The notes under the pieces are model-generated. The model saw only the letters and a list, made by a program, of their open reading frames with translations. It did no database searches and had not been told where the DNA came from. 64,000 bases of DNA from Neurospora intermedia (lineage: Eukaryota; Ascomycota; Sordariomycetes; Sordariales; Sordariaceae): contig BTPP01000003.1 of the NCBI GenBank assembly GCA_037102815.1, positions 3,224,001 through 3,288,000 of the forward strand, in the 5' to 3' direction. A program made the translations under genes and the position numbers. Below are positions 23,431-34,571 of this stretch, piece by piece; positions within the stretch are counted from its first letter, which is position 1; the number at the start of each line of letters is the position of its first letter.

Positions 23431-24329
23431 ACCAATTGGAAGCACTAAGCGGATTCATCATATTTCATTTGTCTGTTGATGCAGTAGAAGACTTAACTAT
23501 GCTCTAGCTAGAGAAGAGACATAATAATTTGTTAGGATGCGGGTCACTATATGTTTTTCTAACGGCCGTAACGACACGAACAGAGTATTAGGAATAATCG
23601 GTTCCGCCAAAAAAAGAAAAATTTAATTACAGATGTGTCGAAGGATAGGACTGAACTAACTAACACCTTCAGTGTGTACAAGGGGAAAAAAAATAATGGA
23701 TCATGCCCAATAACAGGATTGAACTGTTGACCTTCGCATGGACTTGATATCTCGGTGAAGATATTAGTACGACGCTCTAACCAGCTGAGCTAATCGGGCT
23801 GTTATGTAGATGGTCATTAACATAGAGACTATGATTGCATTGGTAACTTGCACCTCAGTGTGGTGTTGAGCATGCACATAGTTCGTAAATTAGGTTGATA
23901 ACTTGGTTGGAATTGGAGATCTTTATGATTTCAGGTCAATGTAAGTGTAATGGCTTTCTGGCCCAAAGTGCGAACTAAGGAGATGCCTCGCCTTGAAGCG
24001 TGCTTGATGTTGTTATGGCAATATAATGTAGTTTCATCCGTCGACTTTCTGTTGAGAGAAAGAAGGTGTCAAGCGTCGATGATGATGATGAATTGCCCCG
24101 TACAATGGCAGAGGACTCCTGGAAAGGCAAGTGAACAGGAGCCATCATCAAAGTCCAGTGTATAAGGAACCTCGGCATGAACCATCGGCCGGGTATGGGT
24201 GTGCAAGATTACTTCTTCTACATATCCTAGCTCGCAAAATACAACGCAATACGATGTTGCCCCCCCGAAGGAGATTGGCCGGCTAGGTACCACCCCCTGG
24301 ATTGATTTGACCTTATATGATTACGGATT
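23431..24329. other. Intergenic with one tRNA gene
   Basis: Convergent spacer between the DUF3716 gene (+) and chitin synthase activator gene (-). Apart from the tRNA-Ile at 23705-23799 nothing else is recognised. Confidence 0.5.
23705..23799 (-). tRNA. tRNA-Ile (anticodon AAU) with 22-nt intron
   Basis: On the minus strand the sequence folds as a full cloverleaf: acceptor stem GCCCGAT with ATTGGGC (one G-U), D arm with AGCTGGTTAGAGC, anticodon stem TCGTA with TGCGA, T arm AACAG-TTCAATC-CTGTT. The anticodon loop reads CTAATA, so the anticodon is AAT (AAU), reading isoleucine codons after deamination to inosine. A 22-nt intron at 23740-23761 lies at the canonical place, one base 3' of the anticodon, and the spliced tRNA is 73 nt. 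A-box and B-box (GTTCAATCC) internal promoters are present. No CCA is encoded, as expected for a eukaryotic nuclear gene. Confidence 0.95.
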
Positions 24330-27300
24330 TTACATTACCAAGCATTCACCCTCCTGCTGCCTCGAATTTCTGTTGCGAGAAATCTTCTCCCGGTTTCTCG
24401 GGCCATTCTTTCCTGATCGCTTGAGCTCCTCTAGACGCTCGCGGGCTTTGGGGTGGTCTTGGGCTATATTGATGCAGATAGTTGGTTAGTGAACGAACTT
24501 TTCTCAATGGATGCAGGGACGGGGTTAGGGTATGGAGGAAAAAGAAAAAAGACTCACCAGCAGCCCGCCAGTACCACCTCTTCGCATCCTCAAGATTGGC
24601 TGGCACACCGATACCCTCCTCCGTAAAGTAACCCATGGCAAACTCGGCCTTGGCCAGCCCAGCCATGGCAGCCTTTCTTGCCCACAGATACGCCTCGGTA
24701 TCGTTTTGCTGCAACACACCCTCACTACCCGTAAAGTACCATCCCGAAAGCGCCAACTCACTCTGATGCTCCTCCTGGGTTGCCGCGCGGCTATACCACA
24801 TGATAGATAGCCGCGGGTCGATCGGGCAGCCGAACAGACCGTACTCGTACGCAGCGCCCAGACGGAATTGGCTAAACTTGTATCCCAGCTCGGCCGCCTG
24901 CTTAAATAGGCTGAAGGCGTACGCCTCGTCGCGGAGGATAACGTCGTCGGGCTCGGCGCTGGCGTACAGGAGTGCGAGCTCGTGGAGGGCGTGGGGGTTC
25001 TCGGTATCGGCGCGCTCGGCGGCCCGCTTGAGCCAGCTGATGGCCTCCCGCCTGTTCTTCGGCTGACCCAGCAGTCCCTTGAGCAGGATCATTCCAACCT
25101 TGTACATGGCGGGGGTGTCGCCCAGTGTCGCGGCGCGCTTGTACCATTGGATAGCCTTGATGGGGTCTTTACGGGTCCCGCCGCCCTCGTCGTTGCCGAT
25201 CTCGCAGCAGACGGCGGTGCGGTAGGCTGCTGCCGCGTGGCCGAGCTTCGCGGCGGACTGGTAGAGCGAGAAAGCATGTGCGTGGTCGGGCTCGGAGCCG
25301 AACAGCCCACGGCCGATGCTGTCGGCCAAGAAGAACATGGCGTCTGGGTTGCTGGCCTTCTCAAGCTTGCGAAGAATCTTATGAGCGTCAACAAGGTAGC
25401 GATCCCGAGAACGAGCGCGAGCCTTGGGGTCAGGCAGATTTGGGACCAAGACGTCTGACGCTTCGACTAGTTTCTTAGCAAGCCGAAGAGCAGACTGTTG
25501 ATCATTGGAATCGTTTTTGACAATGGCCCGCAGGTGCTCCAGTTCTTCCACAGTAACCTTGGGCTCGACTGGTTTCGTGGGAGGGGGCGGCGAACCAGGG
25601 CCGCTTTGCATCGGCTGAGGACCAGGTTGATTGTTGAGAGGGGGAGGAGCAGGCATACTGTTCATAGAAGCCTGGTAGTTCCTGACTGGAGGGGGCCTGT
25701 CATTCAAGTTGACCATAGAGCCGGGCATCTGACCTGGGCGGACTGGAGCAGGATGCAATGGCATATTGTCCGAGCTATATGGTCCCTGAGGGGGCGCAGA
25801 TTGCCCGGGTCTGTATGGTGCAGGGTGAGCATTTATACCAGCTCCTGGTGGCAATGGCCCTGGCTGACCATTAGGAGGCAGCCTATGAAGACTGTTTTGA
25901 CTTTCAAGCGAACCACGTGGGCCCCCGGTTTGTTGTTGCATCATGGGTATCGGGGGCATATCACCTGCCATTTCAAATACAGCCGTCTGCGAATTTCGCA
26001 GGTCAGGTTGAGACTTGGCCCGAGACATCTCCGGTAGGCGGCCAGGCCCACGTTGAGCTTGGTGCTGTATCTGATTAGGCTGCATGTGCTGGTCAAAAGA
26101 ATCTTGGTGCCTGTGAGGGGAAATGGCATCAAAGTTTGGGCCGTCTGATTGAGCTGGGTACCCGCCGTTGCCAGTAGGCTCGTAATAGTCCTCGTAGTAA
26201 TCATCGACAGGACCGGGTTGCTGCTGTTGCTGTTGACCTCCATAGGCTATGTCTTGTCGGTTCCCGTACCCTTGGTCGTAGTTGTTTTGTGGTAGTGGAG
26301 GAACTCCATGGTCAGACGGGTAAACCCTCTGCGGTGGTGCCCGTGCACCTTGAGCCGTGTTTGGTCTCTGTATCGCGCGTCCAACTGGACCATTGTAAGG
26401 GACACTGTCGCTCTGGTGCATGAAATTCTGCGGCGGGGGCTGAAATCCCATGTCATCTCTCGCAGGCATGGTCATACTCCGCCCAGGGGGACCAAAGCCA
26501 CCATCCTGAAAAACCCCGGGCTGACCAAAGTCCGGACCAGGAGGAGGGCCTCGTCGCTGATCTTGAATGTCCTGTTGAGGGCGATATGGCTGAGGCGGTC
26601 CCCTTTGCGGCCCTCCAGGTCCTGGTCCTCCATAGCCGTCTCTAGTGTTAGGACGCATCGGCCCTCCATACCCGTCCCTGGTATCTGGGCGCATTGGTGC
26701 ACGTTGCGGTCCAGTACCATTAGGCCCAGGAGGTCCTCTTGTTGGTGGCCTCTGAATCGAGAGATTCATCCCATCCATTTGCGCTGTAACATTGTCCATA
26801 TCAGGCCTACGCTGCGCTCCCGGAGGGCCCCGGAAATTACCACCACCAAAACCACGGTCTTCAGGACTCATAGGGCCGGGAACGGGACCCGGACCGGGGC
26901 CATTCATGGGTGGTCGGCGGTTCGCTGGAAGATTGTCAGTCAAGTCATTTGGAAAGCCTATGTGCAAGCGTGAGACCCACCGCTGGGATCTGAAGCCACA
27001 GCTCGATCCGGAGGGCCTGGCCTCCCACCGGGGCCTTGGGGCGGATAACCCCGTCCCGGGCCCGGAGGGTAGCCGCCACCACGCGGCGGATAGGGAGCTG
27101 GAGGACCCCTGCCGTTGTCTGCAGGAGGACGCATCGGACCAGCGGGCCCGGCTCTGCCACCTTGCATGGGTGGTCCACCTCGGCCGGGGCCGGGACCGGG
27201 AGCAGCAGCTTCAGGAGGGGGTCCATTGCGGCCATTGGGTCCGGGAATAAAGTAGTCTTGCTGAGGGTAATCCTGCGCTGGCGGGCCTCTCTGGTAGCTT

Positions 27301-27569
27301 CTGTCATCATATTGCCCACCGTAACCTTGATCTTGTCCTCCATATCCCTGATCATAACCACCCCCATGGTCATCGTAGCCGCCGCCATAGCCATAGTCTT
27401 CCTGATATCGGTCGTAGTGCTGCTGAGGCGGCGGCGCGTTGTACTGCTGTTGTGGCATGCCAGGTCCAGCGGTGTATGCGCGCTGCGGCGGTCCTCTAGG
27501 TGGCGGTGCTTGACCGCCGCCGTACTGGCGTCCTCCCGGCCCTGCTTCGTATCCTCCACTGTATGCCAT
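24330..27569 (-). CDS. Chitin synthase activator Chs4/Skt5-type, Sel1 repeats, CaaX end
   Basis: Exons 26981-27569, 24558-26924 and 24330-24463 give 1029 residues. Introns: GTGGGT..TTGACTGAC..TTCCAG (phase 1) and GTGAGT..AATATAG (phase 1). Residues 1 to about 670 are low-complexity Gly/Pro/Gln/Tyr (repeated GYGGQ, RGPP, RPDTRDGYGGP). About 690-985 carries a run of Sel1-type (TPR-like) repeats, recognisable from blocks such as AFSLYQSAAKLGHAAAAYR, AIQWYKRAATLGDTPAMYKVG, AISWLKRAAE, AFSLFKQAAELGYKFSQFRLG and AYLWARKAAMAGLAKAEFAMG. The C terminus ECLVM is a CaaX prenylation signal, a known feature of yeast Skt5/Chs4. Known role: binds and activates chitin synthase (Chs3 class) at sites of septum and wall growth. 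The N-terminal ATG at 27569 gives MAYSGGYEAG; an in-frame ATG four codons upstream is possible. Confidence 0.93.
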
Positions 27570-30249
27570 CTTCCTATGCACTCAGGGCCTGCCTTATGCG
27601 CCGTGTTCGGAAGCAAGATGACGGTGACGGTCTATGTCCGCATGCAGGTGCAGCACGTTCGCATAAAGGGGGAAGCGATCGCGCCCGTTCAAACAAAGAA
27701 GCGAGGTGTATGTATAGTCGACTGTGTTCGGGAGTTCAATATACTCAGTAATGGATCATGTTATTTGCTTGTGTCGAATGGTAGTGCGAAGTCGTTGGGC
27801 CGCGAGGGGCGACAAGGTTCGGGACCCGTTCCGGGTCAAGCTGTGCCGACGACAAAAGAAACGACCGTATGTTGAGCCAAAGTCGTCGGCGCCCGGGAGT
27901 GCCTGAATTTCCAAGCCAAGTGAAGACTAGAAAAGGCGGGAATCGAAGAATTGGGGAAAAGGTTACGGTCGGTAGGAGGGACAGAAAAACAGGAAGGAGA
28001 TCCCGCGAACACTGTGACGGCGATCAAATAAAGGAACGGAGCGAGTGGACCGTCCGCTACCGTCCGCTACGGTTGGGCCGGCTTAGCAGTGACAAAAAGA
28101 GGAAGAAAAAATGGGTCGTCGTTAGTCGAATTTTATGTTGGGCACATCTGATACACCCATTCATATCAAGGGAAATGTGAGGATAGCATGATGGCACGAC
28201 AACTGTTAACGCGGTTGTGAAAGGGAAGGAAGTTGCATTCCCGCCGGGCAACAATGTCGTACGTACACTTTGTACTCGATGCAATTGAGGCCGCGAATGG
28301 AGCTCAGCTCAGGTTCCCCTCCGACCAATGTCCGGGATGGAAATCAGGCGTCTAACGGGCAGCACCCGACATTAACACCTTCTCTTCTGCAAACTCGCTA
28401 CTGTGACGCCTACAGGTACCCGCTTGTTAGCGAGGGGCAGCCGCTGATGGTCGTGCAGGACAGCTGCGACAAGGATGGCCGGGGCCCTTTGAGAGGCAGC
28501 CGGCCGGAGGGGTGCGTGCCTGGTGGAGTGCCGGATGCCTTCCAGTGGAGTTACATTGATGGATGGAATGCAGTCAGGGACCCCCGGGCCTCTCAGGGAC
28601 TCTCAAGGGTCTGGGGAGGGGACGATGGGTCAGGGGTCCAATTACAGAATGAACACAACTCGGAGTGACTGGATGGTGAGCTGCGCAGCCAAACTCCCGC
28701 CGCGTATTGGTAGGACATAGGGCAGCACCGTCACCCCTTGATGTATGATGATAAGCTTGATTGGCATCTGTCTCAATGATCTGTTACATGCTTAGAGTAG
28801 ACCTCTCGAGAAGTAGGTTTGACGGTACTGTAGAGGTAGCTTCCATATTCAGTGCTCGGGTCTGGAGGGTGGCAGAACGGGAACAGTCTCTGGCCCAGGA
28901 CCTGCGTATACCTATGTGACCTTGTGTACACTAAGGTATTTAGCCAGCTCATCTGCAGTTCAAGTTCGTCTCCCAAACATCTTCAACTTGCCGGGCTGAA
29001 AGAAGATGAAACTCTTCAGGGCGCTTACATGTGAGCGTATTGTACGTCCAAAAGTAAACTGGACTGGCAAGAACTTGATTTGACCCCCATGGGATGGCTT
29101 CGGTCAAACCTGGTGGTCTCTTGCCCGGAACTGACTCGCAGTCCGAGCCGAGGAAGGTGTTGCAAGATGGGACCCGGGAAACACGTTCCCGGCCCTTATG
29201 TTGCGGCTCTGCCGTAAAGATGACCCTTTTCGCCCTCATAGAGACAGGTCAGGACAGCAGAAAGCCGAATGCGACTCTACAGGAAACGGGCTGACATCAG
29301 GTTTGACGAATGATACGCAAGCTTCTGTTCTCCTGGATGTACTAGCAGACGTGCAAAAGGGGCACGGGTCACTCAGGGGTATCTCATACATGGAACGAAG
29401 CAGCGGACAGAGAGCAGACTTGCCAGTTGCTCTGCTGTTGCCACTTGTGGTTTCTGTTTTGCCCGTCGACGCTCAGGCGAAGTTTGGAAGAAGCTGTCTT
29501 GCTTCTTTCACTCACGAACGACTCCCAGACAGATTTGTACCATTTCGTGGGACCAGAGTCTGGACCGTTGGAACCACGCAGAGAACCAGGCAAAATGGGG
29601 ACTAGGTTACTAGTTACCTACCTAGGTGGTTTGTCTTCGTTGTATCTTCCACTCAGCGCTGACAAGCGGACAGCCAACATGGAGAACTAGTGTAATGGAC
29701 GCCGAGGGAGAGCTCAGCCAGGGACTCAGGGGCAACACACACGTGGCTTGGGCTGACACAGCCCCACGCCAGCTGCTACCAACTGCAAAGTTACAGCGCC
29801 CCTCTCTGGGGAAATTGGAGCTACCTGGAACAACTACCTACCATTTGTTATCCATGTCGCTCGTCGCATCGCTTGATTGAATAGTTCAAGGACAGCTCTC
29901 TAATACGAACAACGCCACAACCATTGAGCGGTCAATATCAAAGTAGGGACTATTTATATCCATGTCTACTCAAGGTGCTCATTGACTCGCAGGCTTCCCG
30001 CATATCATCGAACACACTATCGGACAGCGTTTGCGCCGAGTCAACACGAAATCGAGCCATCGTGAACCTTGAAGGACCGATCTTACCCGAGACGAGGTCA
30101 ACCATCATCTGCGACATCGAAAAAGGTCACACCGGATGAACGAACCTTGATCAGTGACGCTTCGAAGTAAAACACTTTTTTCTTGCGACTCCCACGTCAT
30201 AATCACAGCTCGGTTATGCTCTGAAGTGCGGCGCACCTTAGCTTGGAAG
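27570..30249. other. Divergent intergenic region, 2.7 kb, no gene seen
   Basis: Shared upstream region of the chitin synthase activator (-) and GUP1 (+). It holds a direct repeat of CCGTCCGCTA at about 28050-28070, and a four-codon upstream frame (ATG AAC GAA CCT TGA, 30136-30150) about 100 bases before the GUP1 start. None of the longer frames looks like a gene. Confidence 0.45.
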
Positions 30250-32216
30250 ATGGGAGGAGGCATCCTCGGCTTCATTCGAAGCATATACCAACTAGACACG
30301 CTCGACACACGATTCACAACACCTTCGTCCGTCCCATACAAGCTTGCGGTCGAGGCGAGAAACGATCCACATGGAGCACAAGAGGGCGGCTTGAGCAAGG
30401 GAAAGAAAGCAGAGAGATCAAAATGGAGCACACCCGAGTTCTACCTATACTACTTGGTGTTCTTGGTTGCGGTTCCTTACATGTTTTGGGTTCCTTTTGA
30501 AGTGTCCAGGGAATCCGACCCAAGGTACCCAAAGTTCCAGCGCTATCTGTCAGACGGCTGGATGCTGGGTCGCAAGGTTGATGTATCGGACAGCCAGCTA
30601 CGAACGATTAGGGGAAAGATACCGCATATTTTTGGACTACTCGTTGTGCAGCCACTCTTGCGTCGAGTTTGGAAGCTATTCAAGCCCACACGACTTGAGC
30701 CTGGTGCCTCTGAAACATCACCCAGAGCTGCCGAGGCACGGCTAGAGCAGCGCATATCGTTTGATGCCTTCTTTGGTGCTATTCTCCTCACAGCCCTCCA
30801 CGGAACTAGCGGGCTTAAAATCCTAGGTCTCTTGTGGTTGAATTACCAAATCGCAACTAGGCTCCCGAGAAAGGTTGTCCCATGGGCGACATGGATCTTC
30901 AACCTCTACATCTTGGTGACTATGAAAGTCTACGATGGTTACAGATTCAAGACGTTTGTGAACTTGATTCCCTTTGCGCCAGATAGCCTGCTTGATCTTG
31001 CTTCTTGGATGGACAGCCAACAAGGACTCCTGAACCGGTGGCACATTCTCTTCAACATCACCATTCTCCGACTGATCAGCTTCAACCTCGATTATGCCTG
31101 GATGACGGACAGACAGGGCGGCAGTCCCATCGAGGTATGAATTCCTGGGCTTACTTTCCAGTTTGCGCTCATGCTAACGCACCAAAGAAGAAGCAACTAG
31201 ACCCTGCCAGCCTTTCCGAACGCGACCGTGTCGGCACTCCAGCGCCCAAGAGTAACTACTCCTTCCGCAACTACTTCGCTTACGCCATCTACGCCCCGTT
31301 GTACCTGGCCGGCCCGATCCTGACCTTCAACGACTACATCTCGCAGTGCCGATACAAGTCCGCCAGTATCGAACTTTCGCGCACCGTCAAGTACGGCATC
31401 CGGTGTCTGCTCGTACTCCTTGCCATGGAGTTCGTGCTGCACTTCAATTATGTCAACGCCATCTCCAACGCGCGGCCTGACTGGTCCACGTACACGCCCG
31501 CCCAGATCGCCCTGCTCTCCTTCTTCAAGCTGCACATCATCTGGCTGAAGCTGCTGGTGCCCTGGCGCCTCTTCCGCTTCTGGGCCCTGGTGGACGGAAT
31601 CGACCCACCCGAGAACATGCTGCGGTGCGTGAGCGACAACTACAGCACTCTGTCCTTCTGGCGCTCCTGGCACCGCTCCTTCTATCGATGGACGCTCCGC
31701 TACATCTACATCCCGTTAGGTGGGTCCAACTTTAGGACGCTTGTTAGCTCGGCATACTCGATTATCACGTACCTGGCCGTGTTCATGTTCGTGGCCATCT
31801 GGCACGACGTGGATTTCCAGCTGCTTGTGTGGAGCTGGCTTATTGTCGCGTTCTTCCTGCCCGAGATTGCCGCCGGTTATCTGTTCCCGCGTAAGAAGTG
31901 GGAGGGCAGGCCGACGGCGTACAGAATGCTGTGCTGCGTGGGCGCGGTCGGAAACGTGTTGATGATGATCAGCGCGAACGTAGTGGGCTTTGGCGGTGGG
32001 GTTGATGCTATGAAGGCTCTTTGGGAGGGCCTGTTTAGAGGATTGTCTGGTACGTTGCTTCACTGCTTGCTTGCCTGACTGGACTGGTGCACTAACTTGC
32101 TTCGTCTAGGCATCTCTTTTCTCACAGGCTCATGCATTGCCCTGTTCGTTGGCATTCAGGTCATGTTTGAGATCAGGCAGTCGGAGTTGAGGAAGGGCAT
32201 TGACTTGAAGTGCTGA
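30250..32216 (+). CDS. GUP1: Gup1-type MBOAT acyltransferase (GPI lipid remodelling)
   Basis: Exons 30250-31134, 31188-32049 and 32110-32216 give 617 residues. Introns: GTATGA..GCTAAC..CCAAAG (phase 0) and GTACGT..GTCTAG (phase 1). The protein is a multispanning membrane-bound O-acyltransferase. Diagnostic blocks: WSTPEFYLYYLVFLVAVPYMF near the N terminus, FNLDYAWM before the first joint, YAIYAPLYLAGPILTFNDYIS, FWRSWHRSFYRWTLRYIYIPLGG (His about 457) and FVAIWHDVDFQLLVWSW, where His of IWHD (about 501) is the conserved MBOAT catalytic residue. Yeast Gup1 sits in the ER and reacylates GPI anchors with a long C26 chain; it was first described for glycerol uptake. Length and domain order are typical. 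The charged loop ARNDPHGAQEGGLSKGKKAERSK is a cytosolic-type N-terminal segment. Confidence 0.93.
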
Positions 32217-32675
32217 GTGGTATGTGTGGGTATGCGGTCCGTGATTGTTTTCGTCCAGGTGAAAATGTCATGGTTTGCAGTATATACCACGAGTTCAACA
32301 GGATAGATGAGGATAGATGTACTTGGGAAGCAATTACATGCGGAATGTCAAGATGGGGTTTTCTTAGCTCCTGAAAAAAAATCATGATTCTTTATATAAA
32401 GATATTTAAGTATATCGATGGTGTCTTTCGTTTGGAGGGGCTGTGTGCCGTTGACCTGACCGTGCCAATGCCATCATGATACCTGCCCTGGGGTTGCTAC
32501 TCTACGTACCTAGGTAGTTAGCACTCTTGGGAAAGGGGTCTCAAGGACCTAGTCCAGGGTCCCCTGAGAAGAAGGCAGGTGATATCCCATTCCTATTTAC
32601 AGCGCGGCAATAAGCCCTTTCGGGAAGCGGAACAAATTGGGTTAAAGCTGGTTGTAACCGCCCTAAGGAAGACCG

Positions 32676-32719
<44 letters not shown>

Positions 32720-34571
32720 CATCGTCAGAGTTCCATTGCATTGCGGCTATGCGCACCAAGCTGTTATAGAATTTGTATGTACTCCAAATTGGCGCATATG
32801 ATGGCGGTAATGAAGCAAACTTACAATGGAACATCCAAACCAATGCACGTAGTAGCAAATCCGTCATGTATTATAACCCAATTTAACTGGCTGTTACATG
32901 AATGAATGGACGAAAAACGACTGCAAGATAAATGTGGAAATGAAAGTCTGGCCGAACAAACGTGGAATTGGCCGAGGAAGAGACAGCAACCGAGCTGCAT
33001 ACTTTTGCGAGGTTGGCTCCTTCCTTGTACTGCGTAGGCGCCGGGAAATGTAGATCCCCAAAGCGGAAAAGAAAACGAAGGCAAAGCGGGCATGCCCAAG
33101 AGGCTCGAGGGGGGGACTCCCGTCGACCTGACCTCTCTGGCTGAAGGCAAAGTACGGAACTGCTGTTGGTTCTCTCATGTGAGTCCAACTGAACTAAAAG
33201 TAGATGTCCGTGACATTTGCTAGTCGAAATCGACGGGGATATGACAGTGACAGTGCTCACTCACATGTGGAAAAGAAAGTCGGAATGTCCAGTGTCTGAT
33301 CTCCCAGGGGCACGGTTGGCTTCCCACAGCTGCATCCAGTTGCATGTGCCCTGGAGATACCGGACCAATCTCGACCGGACAGCGTCTCCCATTGCAGTCA
33401 CCCAGCTCCAGGGGCAGGGACGGCCCAGGGACCGCGCCAGGAACCGGACGGGAATGCTCGATGGGGCCCGGCCAGATGCTCCATTTCGATAGACCTGGAT
33501 TCCCTCCCCTGGGTACTACTGGCTTGTCCTCCGCTCTCATTCGACGCCGGCTCACCTGAGCTTCATTTTATTTTCCCCAGCTTTTCTGCTATCACTGTTT
33601 GCCGGTGTCTAGGCAAGGACATTTTCCAGGCGCCATGGGTCGTCAGCTCTCGGGCAGGTAGTGCTATGAAATTCCTCGCTTCGCTTGCGAACTCGACCTG
33701 TCTTTGTTCTCCTTTTCACCAACAACTCGCGGTTGAACTGTCCATGCCTGGACGCGACCTGTGAAGCGCTTCTTCCTTTTGCCGCGTCCGTTACGCATTC
33801 CTTGAAAGTTCCAAACCACTTACATCGGATGACGACTTGACCGCCGTGCGTCTCACCCACAACCACCAAACACGCCAACAACGCCGTTAAGACCGACCAT
33901 TACCCGGAAGGACCGTGATTTACATCTCTGCCGATCTGACCCCTCCGATTCCCACCTTGATAGTCCTGATAGTCCTGATATTCCAGCTCCCGCCGCCTTT
34001 TGCCGACAACTGGACAGCCCAGAGCCCACCGCCACGGCATTCCTTACCTTACGCTACCTACCTTACACGTAGTACAGCATCGCGGTTCGACATCAGGCAC
34101 ACGGTCCGGTTCGATATCGCGATTGACGGGAAGGCATTCAATCCGAACTTCAGGCTCGCCCAGTTCCCACTACCGACCCGCCCTGTCCGTCTGACAGCTG
34201 CACCTGTCCCACTGAAGGAGGGTCCTCAGCTCGCTGAGAGTGCGGGTACCTGCAGCACTGAGTGCATCTGCAGTGGGTGATTGCCAGCGCCGGCCCGGTG
34301 CACTGGCTTCGTTCGGCCTGGCAGATCCGTTCCCAAATTGGCCATTCCCTTCAACGGAACGTTCACCGTGCCACGCCATCGTCTACACCTCCACGCGTTC
34401 ATCCCACACGCTGCCGTCGCTGTCGATCGCCGCCACAGAGAAGTCAAACGAACCCCGTCGCCTGCGAGGCCCATGGGAAGCTCGCAGTTCGGGCTCCTCA
34501 TCGGTGCTATTTTTGATTGCCTATTTCAAGTTTGAACCCTAGTGGTTTTATCCACACCACAAGTGCCTATC
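32217..34571. other. Intergenic, 2.4 kb, no gene called
   Basis: Contains the GUP1 3' end, a 41-base T tract (32679-32719), a triple TGATAGTCC-like repeat near 33957-33985 and the likely promoter and leader of the next + strand gene. Frames of 60-125 codons occur on both strands but none looks conserved. Confidence 0.45.
32679..32719. repeat. 41-base poly(T) tract
   Basis: An uninterrupted run of T, about 460 bases downstream of the GUP1 stop codon. It could be a mononucleotide microsatellite; its true length may be affected by sequencing. Confidence 0.85.
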
